Shown here: in pieces, positions 38,112 to 49,848 of the stretch
Layout: each line of letters opens with the position of its first letter
How positions within the stretch are numbered: the stretch's first letter is position 1
From: Fasciolopsis buskii
Lineage: Eukaryota > Platyhelminthes > Trematoda > Plagiorchiida > Fasciolidae
Reading direction: 5' to 3'
Assembly: GCA_008360955.1 (NCBI GenBank)
Contig: LUCM01000659.1
Coordinates: 56,997-120,996, forward strand
Length of the DNA: 64,000 nucleotides
Notes under the pieces: generated by a model
Told to the model about the DNA's origin: nothing
Database searches by the model: none
The model's input: only the letters and a program-made list of their open reading frames with translations
Translations under genes and position numbers: made by a program

Positions 38112-38465
38112 TTAGCTGCCTAGAAATAATGCACGGTTGTTATTACCACTCAAGAGTTGGCTGGCAAATGTACTGTAGATGCGCTTTATTTCAGAATTTA
38201 TTAAAGTGGAAATATATCCTACATCTGAGTTATTACGGAATTCGCAGAAGTTTAGCTCGTATCTGGGAGAAAATGCGGCCATTTGAAATGAACAGTCCTT
38301 CTCGTGGACAACAGATATCAAGGATTGCGTTGGCCGTCTCTGCGAAAATTGTGACATTGTCATTGGGCAGGGCTCCAAAAGAGAAACAAGATGTGTGCGA
38401 AAAAGAAATCAAAAGAAGACTAAGTTCGCTTCGTTTAAAGTTACGAAGGAGAACTTGGATTTAAT
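38112..38465 (-). pseudogene. Second copy of the CR1-like endonuclease-RT linker
   Basis: Read on the minus strand, CGTAACTTT and then TTTTCGCAGAGACGGCCA match the plus strand at 479-600, including flanking bases, so both are copies of one LINE family. A frame gives TIFAETANAILDICCPREGL, then LINSEIKRIYSTFASQLL and SGNNNRALFLGS. These are helical, basic segments of the type found between the endonuclease and RT in CR1-like ORF2. At least one frameshift breaks the frame near 38370. The RT itself is not found downstream. It starts about 200 bp past the SINE cluster. Confidence 0.65.
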
Positions 38466-39384
38466 TTGTTTACTTGAAGAGGGACAATGACTATTAGAAA
38501 TTGGTGAACAAATTTTATGGTGTTATGTTTCGAGCTACAAGGGGCAGTGCTTATTAATATTTTTCATATGTTCTCCAACTTGTGCCGTCTGAAGTGGATT
38601 TGAGAGTGAACTGCCTTAAGTTTTTTAGCCAGAACAGCTGAAGGCGATCCAACCGACACCACCTTTAGAAATTTGGTTACTAACAAAAATCTCAGTCAAA
38701 ATATTTAGCACCATTGAGGTGCATTCCATGGGAGCACACTTATCACGTTATTTTAGGGGATCGGAGTATCCTAGCCCGTCTCCTTAAGTGGACAGTCGGT
38801 CTGTTTATTACATTGTGATTACGTCAACCAAGTAGAGGAAACAGACGTGTATCCGTCCATTAATTTTTAGTATAAGGGAAAAATTAATGTAAGCTGCTGC
38901 TTTGCAGGCAAATTTTTCGATGTTGTTTATACATCTCCAGCGGTTCAACGAGATGGAGCCACATAATTTACATGATATATGTAGTAAAGTATTGTTGTGA
39001 ACTCGGCGTCTTGCTCCTCAAAGTTGACACCCATTGGTAGTTCCTTCTGGTGTGTAGGTGTTTATAAGCTTCTATGTACTTTGGTAATAGGAAGAACACC
39101 AACGTAGTTATTTATTTATATTGCCTATTTTGTGACGTTATTCGAATTCTCTACTCATCATATTCACCCCTTTGGTTCGAGCTTTGCAGCCATGGTAATA
39201 GTTTCCTCTTGTTCTTTCTTTGCAGTCCTTTGAGTTCCAAAAGCGTACATTTCATAGGAAGCATAGAAACAACTTCAAGTCGAGAACAGAAAATAAATGG
39301 TTAACTGCCGTAGTTTATTAATAATACTAAATGCAGTTCTGGGGACCAAACAACTTAAGGACTGTATCAAAAAAGCTATGTCAT
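38466..39384. other. No recognisable feature
   Basis: Only short frames; no motif seen. Confidence 0.5.
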
Positions 39385-39490
39385 ATGTTGGTTTTTATTG
39401 TGAAAGATATAATGTTAGTAGCATAATTTGTTGGCAGATATAAGGCACCAACGTTTCGATTACCGTGGATAGTCTTTCTTAAGGTTTCAC
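39385..39490 (-). repeat. Hairpin/GAAA repeat, copy 2
   Basis: On the minus strand this reads TTGTGAAACCTTAAGAAAG, then a hairpin with arms GACTATC and GGTAATC, followed by GAAACGTTGGTGCC and, farther on, CTAACATTATATCTTTCACAAT. These line up with copy 1 at 14405-14510. The stem has lost one pair compared with copy 1. Confidence 0.5.
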
Positions 39491-39494
39491 AACA

Positions 39495-39590
39495 AAGATT
39501 TGCCCTGAGAAAAACTAACCACAGTAGCCGAAAAGTGGCACTACACCTACCATCAACGCGGTGTTATTAACATTATATCATTCGCTATAA
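39495..39590 (+). repeat. Hairpin/GAAA repeat, copy 3
   Basis: The plus strand reads CCCTGAGAAAAACTAACC, then AGTAGCCGAAAAG (39501-39535), and later GGTGTTATTAACATTATATC and ATTCGC. These match copy 1 in order. It keeps the CTGAG form of the core, which together with GAGGA in copy 1 suggests an ancestral CTGAGGA. It is inverted with respect to copy 2, only a few bases away. Confidence 0.5.
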
Positions 39591-42500
39591 GACGTCTTGG
39601 GGATTTTGTCGTCTTGCGTTATATAGACCAAATGATCAGATTACTTGTTAGCCGGTTTGATTGGTTACATTCGACGCTGTCATAATGAAATGTAAAAGCA
39701 AAATTTGCGTGGAAATGTATCCTATTCAGCAAGGATCCATACTCACGCAAACAACGGCAACAGAGCGCTTATCTCATAAACTACTTGAACTTGAGCCACC
39801 ATGTAATCTTAATTCAATCGACGATCTATCCACCATGCTCCGTAACTAAATTCGCATTGCATCCTTTCGTTCTACCCATGTGCATGCATTATAACCTGCC
39901 TACTTTTATTGCTTCCTACGGAGTATTTGCGCCAAAGCTAATGCCAGTTAGCTCAGCCCAAATTTTAACGGTTGCAAGGCATGGTAAAATAACAACCTCT
40001 GGCGGATTTCGGGCACTCATGGTTAAAATTCATAATGTCAGCTAATCTCTGTATAATCTAATAAAATTAATGTTTCCTGTTTTATCGAGTGAGAATTAAA
40101 TTAGAGTACTGTCACACTACATGTTTGTTTGTATCACGTGAATGAACTAAACGGTTGAAATGGCAACAATTGCTGCCTTATTTAATGCGTTTTTTTCTAT
40201 TTAGTCATGAAGCCAGGATTAATGAAGTTATAATAAATCATTTTTTATAAATTATTAGTGTTTCCTGCAGTAAACACGTGAACCAGCAGTCTGGCCTTTT
40301 ATTAACTGTCCCAAGTAAAAGCAAAATTTTCTCTGACTATCGATGGTGATAATTAGAAAACAGTTAAGGCCACTTTTTCTAGGAGCCTCATCATATACGG
40401 CTACCGGCGTCCTTGCACTCGGCTATCCGAGAGTTTCCACCTTCCCGCCAACGAAAAATAAAATCAGCCCGAAGTGTCTGGTAGCCTGAGGAACAAAAAT
40501 TAAGACTCTGCTATGTAACTATCAGGACCGAATGATTTAAGGAGTATATCGAAATGTAATCCTTTGGATAATTTCTTACGGCCCTTCGAAGATCAGTTTG
40601 ACATAACATTGTATCATTTCCATAAGCTTCAAAAGCCATCAGGGTAATAAAATGGTCATAAGATTTCAGACGGATATGACCATCGAAAACATGCAGTGCT
40701 GTAAGGGTAGAAGCACTCGATTGGCTATAGAATCGTTGAATGACCTCACTGAGCCCCTTGGAGCATTGCATATTCTGACTGCTATTGCACCTTTATAGTT
40801 GTGAGCCCCTGGTTACTGGACAACTTCAAAGAAAATTCAGAAAGATTTTCATTGTATAAACAGATCTGGGCAATTTTGTAGGTGGTTTTCGGACTAAGGC
40901 TCAGTAAACAATCACGCCTATATATGACTAAATATTGAACTGGTGACTGGGAGGTCCAACAATCAGTAACAAATTCAGAACACCTGCGGCGACAAAACAA
41001 AATGACTGGTACACTCACTTTGATTTAAGCTAGGCACATTAGCCCACAAACTACCAGTTTCAGATGAAAACACAAAGCTTCTGAATATCCTAAGATAAAT
41101 ACCGCTAATTTAGGAGGATTGCAAAATCACAGATACGCTGTTTCTCGTCAAGCGCTAAGTTGACTAATTGCCCAAAACCATAATATTCATCGATAAACAT
41201 GTACGAGTAAAGGAAGAGATTTCCATCATTTTATACTGGATCTGATTCACACATGAAGAGAGTTTTTTTAGTACTGCACAGTTGACGCTGGTGGTCATGA
41301 CTGAGTGGGTAACGGGCCAGTTCATAGTTCTCTTCAAACCCCTGCTCTATGAATAATGACCTCCAACAAATTATGCAATGTCTGTTTATTTGGGGTGGAT
41401 CAAGCGTATTTTCTAGGTTTACCTGTATGAGTCTCAAAACAAAGTTTTCATGTGATTTGTTTAACAGAATAGCGGGTATTTGTCGTCCACAGCCAGTTGA
41501 ACTAGTGATTCAGGACGACAGACATCACACCTGTGCTGAACTGTTTGGTCCAAGGCAAAAACTAGATCACGATAGCTGCCACGTGTCTAACAACGCTGCA
41601 AAGTAGACCCACTGGGTTAAGGTTGCATATCTGCATGCGAGAAGCAGCATACCTAGGTTGCATGATAACGTTTGACTACCTTTTCCGGGTGTATGTATTA
41701 ACATTCACAGAAATCCACCACTTTATTGTAGCAAATCATTTTATGCCACAAAGGAAGTGTATCAGACTACGTGTGATATACTGAATGCGTCAGATAAGTT
41801 TTCAGTTCGACGAATTATGAGGCTTGTTCAGCTCCAAAATGATCATTAACGCATTATGTATAAATCGGCTCGATCGGTCAAAATTTGCCAAGAAAGATGA
41901 AATAATGAGGAAGGTAGAGATTGATTAGGTTTTTTCACGCACCAAGAGACTAGTTTTACAATTACAGTTTATAATTCCACGAGTAATAAAACAAACACCG
42001 GTGGCCATTGTTTAAATGATACTGGACTTTTAATCCTAAGCTGCATTTCAGTATGATTATACCAAATTACACAAACGACAAACAAATGCAAGTATTTGCC
42101 ATCTGGCTGATCAGATATCAACCCAAGGAATTCCATTTAGACTATTTTGCTTCCATGGATCAATCGAATTAAATAAATAAACAGTAAACAAGTGAGCATC
42201 TCGAAACGCAAACTAGCGTGCACCGACAGTGCAAGGTGATTCAGTATCCCGTAGACTTCTTGCGAAAATATGTGCAACGTCTCGCTGAGAAACGCCCGAT
42301 TTGTTTGCTGTAAGTTTCCTTTAGTAGCAGGGAAAGATAGAAGAATATTGTTTGGTTGTGAACGTAATTTATTTCGTTTTATCCTCTCAAGGTGCGTTTT
42401 GCAGTGATCCTATTATACGAACTTTGTTGAAGCATGCCATATTCATGGATAGAATTTCGCTTGAATACACCCTAGATACCAGCACACACTCCATTTTCAC

Positions 42501-44259
42501 AAAATAATCGGGCCTGTATCCCATTAGGCACACTCAGATAACTGAACATGTCATGTCCTTAATCTTCCCGTTTTTAGTTCAACATTCGCCCCTTAACAAT
42601 GTATTATAACCAACTACCTTGAATTACTCTCGCAAAATCCAAGCGTCAGTTTAACCCAACGACTACTATCCGCTGTCTTTCATACCGAAAACTAATTCCC
42701 CGTCATCTTTCGGCTTTTTAAAGCACCTAGTGAAATCACAACGGACTGGCATAACTTTTCAGACAAAGCAAGTCTCTCAGCTCAGCACAGTCACAGTGTT
42801 TCTGTCGAGTCAATTGACAATGACAGCATTCAGTTTGATTGTTATCATGTGCCGCTGCCTAGAAATGATTTAGGTCTGCAAGTTTCCCAAGGGTTTTCCA
42901 GTTATGACGTTAAGAATTAAAGAAACATTTCTGAACACTCCGAAAATGTTTTAGAGTCAGGTAGCCTTAACTGTTGGCCACAATTATCAAAAAACTATTT
43001 CTTGCGTCATGCATTCAAGAATCACTAATAATGAAAAATTGAGGTGGATAAATGAAAGTTCAGATGATTAGAGAACTTTGGCAACAAACGTTTTACACAA
43101 AATTCCCCGCTGTCTACAACCTACGAAAATCACGAACATTTTCGTTCACCATTATTCTTCACAGCGCTATTTTGTTTCCCGTATTTGATTTGAAAATAAG
43201 TGATTTCAGGATCCTTCACAGGAGTTTGCTCATTATCATTGATGTCTGTTTCATAGCAGTCAAAGAAACGCCCACGAAATTTTTAAAACCACCATTTTCT
43301 GCATTAATTATTTACACGGAAGATTCTTCCTAGCCCCTCTCATCCTCTACATAGTGATTTCTCAGACCAATTTGTCACGTCTCCACATGTTCCGACTTCT
43401 GTTTCATACCTCTCACCAGACATAACTGGAAATTCAGATACTTCTTGCCTAGTCAAATTTCAATCACGCTGGAGGTCACCGTTTTTTAGCTGCTAAGCGA
43501 AAATTGAATTTCTTGTTGCTCGTCCAATAAATGAAAGTTTCTGACTGAAATACCGTCCTGTGTGCAAACATAATTGAGAACAAATATAAACGTTTACATA
43601 ATAGCTTCAAATACTTGTCGCCACTAGCATAGTGGACGAAAGGCCTCTGGTTTTCATTACTGGCATTTATTCCCATGGGGACGGATGTTCCGCTTTCTGG
43701 TCCAAACTCAACAGTTAAATTACTGACGCCACGATATCTTCATGTTTATGATTGTCGTATTAGGGCTACTTGATAGACAATGAACAACTGCAGCTAGTTT
43801 GAGGTCAGATATTGTTCGTTTTTAGTGTCTAAAAGGCCTCATTGGATGATATTCACCAAGAATTTAGCTGCAGCATATATCTGCACCATTAAAATAAACC
43901 CCATGGTGAACGAGTGGTTAAAAATCGACCAGAAATGGATGTCATCTTCCGAGAACACAAGTTCTGCTCTGTGTAACCTTTGCACCAGATCACCCGAATT
44001 GGTCAGTTCATGCCCAAATAGCCCATTAGGTTTAACCGTACAACTCGACTGAAGGAAAAATTTATGCAATCTCAGCAGCGTTACAACGACCGATTGTTTT
44101 TCAGTGACATGACAATACGGCCTTTGCAACTTTACCAGTCCATCAGCTTTTGTCAGCGTTGTCCTCAGAAGAATACCAAAGAACCATGGGCAGTTCGATC
44201 AGCCCGAACAAATCACGGGCAATCACGCTGGACAAGGCCACTCGTATTTCTGTTAACGC
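39591..44259. other. No recognisable feature
   Basis: Frames of up to 96 codons occur on both strands (for example 40511-40771 and 40782-41018 on the minus strand, 43052-43333 and 43825-44052 on the plus strand), none with a motif I recognise. If the next LINE fragment once had an endonuclease here, it is no longer visible. Confidence 0.5.
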
Positions 44260-45254
44260 CGAATGAAAATAGCACTCTCAGAGTGCAACGCTTTGCTACG
44301 AAATGTTATTATCAGCTTTTTAAACTATGGAATTGACCATAGGAGATGTCTTTCTATAAAGAGATCCGCCAAACCACAGCGACAGTCGTTGGAGGAACTC
44401 TTGTTTCTACTCCTCCTTAATGATACAGCCTTGGCCCCAAAAGCACCCAACGTTTTCTTCCCCGACTATGTCAGTGTGGTAGGGTCCACGGGCACAGGAG
44501 ACTTCAGCCGCGATATACGGTTTGTCCTAGACTGGGATGACACGCGGAAGTTGGTCCTAAATCCGAGCAAATTATAGTTAGTTTCCTGAGACGCCGGAAG
44601 TCTCAAATTATCACACGACCAATGAATATTTAATTTGAACGCTGTCAGCAGGGTTAAGGACCTAGTGATAAACTTCATATCAGATTTTAGAAAGGCTGAG
44701 CAGTGTATCGTGACAGCTGAAAAAGCCGAGGCGAAATGTGTAGATTGAAGTCACCTTCGCCCTGCCATCAATCGGAGGTGTTCACACCGCTGTACCAGAC
44801 AATATTATGATCTCACTTGGAGTACTGTATGGAGGTTTGGTTTCCTTTCTTCAAAAAAACAATTCGATTCCCTTGAACAGATGTAGCAAATAGCTACGCG
44901 AATGGCTAAAGGGCAGATTGTAAGATAATATAATCATTGTCTCTGTGGCTTAGATTGTTTCTCGTTGAATAGAAGGGGACACCAAGTTAACCTAATGAAA
45001 AGATTGCAAGAGTGTAAACGACTTATCGGGTCTTAGCTAAATGTTAATTTCAGCAAGACGTTGACTAATGCATATATGGCCATGAGAGGGAGAGAGTAAG
45101 GAAACCATCTAATTTGTTGGTTAGGTCGCACTTCTCATGACTATAAGGATTCGAATGTATGGGGACTCGGTAACTATGCAGAGCGTTGTTCCATTTAGGC
45201 AGGCATTGAATAAAATCTATGATGAAGTCTTCCCCGGGGCAAGGCAGTGAATGG
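44260..45254 (+). mobile_element. Decayed CR1-like LINE, RT palm to C-terminus
   Basis: One frame reads SAKPQRQSLEELLFLLLLND, a mutated form of the GVPQGSVLGPLLF block. It continues with APNVFFPDYVSVVGS, where the FADD box has become FPDY (44458-44469), and LVLNPSKL. After a stop the frame resumes with VSRVKDLVINFISDFRKAEQC, corresponding to the V-x-D-L-G-V segment, then SSKKQFDSLEQM and QIATRMAKGQIV, then LDCFSLNRRGHQVNLMKRLQE. The last is the L-x-S-L-x-x-R-R-x-x-G-D-L block that marks the C-terminal part of such LINE ORFs. Loss of both catalytic-box residues and several stops make it a fossil. It appears to be a different family from the 0.3-2.1-kb copy, judged by FPDY versus YADN context. 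Confidence 0.75.
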
Positions 45255-46574
45255 TGAAATTTCTGTAATTTTTCCGCTACACACGGCATCATTCTGGATT
45301 TCAACTACGGAAGTTTGCGCCCCATAATACCGCTCGACGTCGGAATGAAAAGGGTAATACTTTTATCTGCTTCTTTTGACAAGACCCATTTAATTGGAAC
45401 TGAAAGAGGTAAATGCCCAACAGCATTGCGTACGAAAGACATAATTTTGGACATTAAAAGTGCGCGGACCGAAATGCACCATTTAAAACCTGAACTGAAC
45501 TGTCTCAATTAGATTCTATTTCATGGACTCCCGTCACACTTCATACCCGGTGTTATTCTCATTCTGTTATCCACTGAAGACCACTTAAATGTGGTCACGC
45601 TTTGTTAAAAATAGGCTAATCCTATTGTTGTATGTTCGCCTCTGTCTTCACGTTACCGATAACCAAGCATATGGCTTTGAAGTATCCAGGATTGGATATT
45701 TCATACGAAAAAGCACTGTGCCTTTTCGTAGATTTAGAACTGATTGGCATCAGACAGCAAATCACGTTTCCGATATATCCTACTGGACACGCATTTCCGT
45801 GTACGCATTGTAAACTGAATGGGGCTAGTTAGTCCTGGTAGACCTACCATCAGTATGAGTGTTTTTTCAGAGTCAACCATGTACCACATTTTGACCTGCC
45901 AAGAAACTGAATACCTTTCAAGAGAATGGGTACTGTTGTACTCACCTACCTGTAAATACTGATTAACGTGATTTTCGAACTGTGTGCATTTGTAGTCGTA
46001 TTTTAATGTAGCATCAGACGTTGGTATGTGGAGGACGCCTACACAAGTGGACCACGAATGTTTAGTAATTCAACAGGAAGTGTTTGTTGATTAATTAGTT
46101 GTAAAACATCGCCCACTGCTCATCAAAATGGAATACGTTTCACTAAGCATTCAAACATACGTAAACTAAGTCGTCATCTGCGACAATTTATAAAAGGTCG
46201 AGCACCATCAGTTCAGTCTAATGTGGTATTATGCATCACAGTGCGAAGGATATTGAACATGCGGATTTGTTTTGCACCGTCGTCTAAGTCAATGAAGTGA
46301 AAGATCCGGGGTTGGTAGTTATTTCCGCCTCCTCCAAATCAGCTGGTTATTCTTGCTCTAAATGAAATTTTACATTTTGCCACACGGATTCCACGTTTAA
46401 GCCGAAGTTGAACTTCGCGTGAGAATCCATGAATTCCATTTTTCGAGTCGTGCCACAAACCATCATCAGCTACTCCAGATGGATCGTTATATTTCACGTC
46501 GACGTTGCAAACCCAGAACAGGTTTGTTTGCCCCTAGAAAGTGATTCACATTTTGGTCCGTTGAGTGCCCACCA
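45255..46574. other. No recognisable feature
   Basis: Overlapping short frames on both strands at 45305-45512 and 45589-45832 without known motifs. Confidence 0.5.
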
Positions 46575-46876
46575 AATGCAAACTCATATGATTCTCATGA
46601 AGTAATTCACCAGGCAATTTCATCACTCAACTTACCATTAAGAAACCATGGAAGCGCCTAGTTAGGAATCATCAAAAGTGAATATCCGCTGCGCCGGAAT
46701 TGCGACGCGAACCCGGGACGAAAGATTCTGATTCGAAAGCCTTGGTCATCACGCTACCGGGAAGGCTTTAAACGGTTTGTTGTTTATCTTCAACAAATGA
46801 TGACGTTGCACCTTTTCGTCACTGATTTGCACGGTTACTGTCCGCTAGCTCACAGCGATCGACCCTTACTGATGGA
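46575..46876 (-). repeat. Diverged SINE copy with deleted hammerhead
   Basis: The order on the minus strand matches copy C: GCACGGTTACTG-type block, tRNA-like head with CGGTAGCGTGATGACCAAGG and a GGGTTCGCGTCGC B box (46681-46780), then a ribozyme remnant and tail. The remnant reads TTGATGATTCCTAAC followed directly by GGCGCTTCCATGG, so the GAAA box, stem III and cleavage site are deleted (about 46660-46685). This copy is moderately diverged and cannot cleave. Confidence 0.75.
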
Positions 46877-49075
46877 TTCTGTATTTCGTGGCCAGATTAT
46901 AACTCAATATGCGTATTGCTAGGAGTTGCAAAAACTGTCTAAACAAGTCGCACCCTAAATAGTTTATTTATATTTTTTGCTTGCATTCTGTGAATTATGG
47001 AAATAGGCGTAAACAGGCTACATAGTGTCACACTAGGCTAACCACTTTCTACTTGGAATCACTGGTTTTGTGTTTCGTTGGCCAAAATTACATCTGGCAA
47101 GTTTATACCTCATCGCAATACATTTAACCAGCCTTTATAAGGTATCACAGAAAGGAAACAGCTCCAATTTTGCTAGGTGTAAATATTTTACCCTAAAGGC
47201 ATGGAGGATTTGGCGAACTGTCCTCATTTCAAGTTCGACTGCACAGCTCGCCATCATCCATTATGCGACGATCTCGCAGAAATTTTTATTTGCGCACTTT
47301 AACTTGGAAATCATCCTAAGGGCACCTATTTATTTGGTTCAACGTTGACTGTGCAACTGAGTTTTCACTTATATACGTCACTACGGTTAAACGATTCTCC
47401 AGTGTATTCAAATCCGTTAAACTCGGAACCCATTTAAACTCATTGTCAGTGTGAATTTTCGTTAATTCAGATTTGGCGAAGTATGGCCGGAAGCCAATTT
47501 TAGTTTGCCAAACGGAGGAATGAGCATCTCCTTGCATCTATCAGGCAAATGTATGAAAGTAAACGCATCAGGGTGGTCAGGTGTAGTTTAATGACGCGAG
47601 TCATTTTAAAATCGATTGATCTGTTGACTTACTGAAACCGCTATTTAATTGCATGAGAATTGGAGACCCAATGCGAATAAAACTATGAGAATATTTGGAA
47701 CAACTAGCAAATTGGAGCCACGAAACCCCCGACATCTCAGTTCAATTCGAATTTCGGAAGGTGGGATGTGACAGACTCATGTATAAAATACAACTATTTT
47801 GTTGTTCTGCGCATGCGACTCTGTGTGTTATCGGATTGCAATTACTCAAATTATGACTAAATCATTTTTTCTTCCAGTCTAACCAGGTTTTGCCTAAAAC
47901 CACTGCATCAATGTGCACTCGATCCCTAATTAATTAAAACCATGCAAATGGTATACATTCATACAAAGGAGTGCTCACCTCTGAGCCGCAAAGTGTAACT
48001 CCCTTTTATGGAAAAACCTGTTACAAAATAATCAGGGGATACCAGAACTTTCGAATAGGCAGAGGTAACCTACTCTAAGTGATTCTCAACTGAGTCTGGA
48101 GTGCGGAGTGGAAACAAAATCGCATAGCAGGTGAATAGGATAACATCATGCCTAGGCACTGACAAGACTGGCTATATTAAACTTGACATATACAAAAAAG
48201 AAAGATCTCGTAATTGCCTTTTGAAATAGAAAGCCGAAGATCATTCGACTAAAGTGGATCGGGCAACTGGTAGACTATCAGTCGAAACAAAGGAGGCATC
48301 TAAATTTAAATGAAAGATGACGCAAAAGAAAACGAAGACATGGCATACTCCGGACAGTTTGAGTCGTCAAAACAAAGCAGAATTATTCCTCAAATGGAAC
48401 AGGTAAACTTGATTAATCTGTGGACTGACGCGGGTCGAAATATTACGAGGTTCAAACAATTCCATGTCGGTCGTCATTCAGATAACGTTTGCATGAAGAA
48501 CTTACAATTCAAAAGGTAAATTTTGCTGATATTCTACTGTAATTTGTAAAAAGAAAAAATATTATTACGTCTAACCTCAAACAAAACTAGTCAGTATTTG
48601 GACGAATCTCTGCTCACTGATTGCCGCAGAAATATATTCTAATTTGAGCGGTGGTTTAGAAATCCAAATTGTCCAAACTACATTAGGACCACTGATGATT
48701 CTGAAGTGGTAACCAGTGTTACTTAGCAATTGCTGACTTCAACAGATCCACATTCATATCCTAGGCCAATAGTATTATTTTCAGAATCTTTTCAGGTCCC
48801 GTCAGAATAGTATCCATGGTTTCGTCGTTCAAGTTTGCACTCCGTCTGAAGATAACACACCTTATTGGGTGTTCACATTCCCCACCTTTCTGGATGGAGT
48901 GTATCAGGCGGATATTAAATTTCCATTTCATCCACAAGTGTTTGACACTCATAAATGTACTATTTTGGACAGTACAAAGATTAGGTACCGATAGCTTTTT
49001 ATTGGCCTCTAACGCAGTTGACTAATTAACAACCCACCGTAGTTTATCCTCACGCCCCAGAACCACTGGCACCCT
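46877..49075. other. No recognisable feature
   Basis: Short frames only. Near 48263-48300, ACTATCAGTCGAAACAAAGG is a possible fourth, very degraded copy of the hairpin/GAAA repeat, but too short to call. Confidence 0.45.
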
Positions 49076-49612
49076 TTATGCACAAGTAGCAATAGAATAA
49101 CTCCTATTAGCTGTTCCCCCTATAACATTTTGTCTCCCATAGAAAAAACTATTCAGTATCCGATGTCCTATGGCTCTCCCGGCACCATTCCAATTATTAT
49201 TTCTCAATAAGGCTGATGGTTGAGCTAGACTTACGTTTTTCTGCTTCAAATGTAAGCACCCTACTACTAATTGATTTACATCCTGGCCAGGTGAGACGCT
49301 GACAGGATGCTTAACATCAGAAGCAATGTTTGCCAGCTCGAGCCTACCACCGACGTGCAGTAACACACCGCAAACAATAGGGCCCAAACATCTTATTGCT
49401 CTGGTACGAAGGTATCCCATTTGTTTTTTAGTGTAATCTCTACTAAGGCCTTTAGTTTTCTGTCGAAGTACTAGTCTTGTTCCAATGATATTATTTTCAA
49501 GGGTTACCGGATAATTAGCACCTAAATGTTCTACGCTGATATGCTGTTTCAACTGCTGACCCTTCATAATCACCCAGTAGGTCATGAATCCAGGGCGTGC
49601 AGCATTTCTCAC
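49076..49612 (-). pseudogene. BEL/Pao-type retrotransposon fragment, integrase zinc-binding region
   Basis: An uninterrupted 178-codon minus-strand frame. It reads LRTRAIRCLGPIVCGVLLHV, GGRLELANIASDVKHPVSVS and PGQDVNQLVVGCLHLKQKNV, then SLAQPSALLRNNNWNGAGRA. In BEL/Pao polyproteins the stretch before the integrase core has the order L-x-G-x-L-R-V-G-G-R-L, x-x-x-K-H-P-x-x-L-P, L-V-x-x-x-H and W-x-x-G-G-R, followed by a C-x-x-C pair. The same order is seen here. The zinc ligands are damaged: the HxxH part reads GCLHLKQKN and the cysteine pair SFFYGRQ. No RT or integrase catalytic core was found on either side. It ends about 240 bp from the GATA tract. Confidence 0.6.
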
Positions 49613-49848
49613 TAACCGGTAAACGTCCCAGTCTGTCTAAAATGACTGAAATGACAGAGGCAACTATAGCAATACTGTTTTGTTTAATTAGTCCGGGTGA
49701 ATGTTCTATAGCTTCCACCCATGTCCGCTAGTGTTCTTCCGGCAGCAGAAACTGAGGCCCCTCCATCCAGTCTTGCATACTATGCAAATCCTCGAGATCT
49801 CACAAGCAACGAACCACAAGTTTGTTGTCTCATAATACTTGACACCAC

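Noticed and set aside
38129..38464. 111-codon plus-strand open frame
   Set aside because: It is the opposite-strand shadow of the CR1-like linker on the minus strand.
46435..46480. Minus-strand CTGATGA followed later by CTCGAAAA, considered as a hammerhead
   Set aside because: No base-paired stem II fits between them and no stem I partners were found.
48263..48330. Fourth copy of the hairpin/GAAA repeat
   Set aside because: Only AGTCGAAAC and CATCTAA agree; too short to separate from chance.
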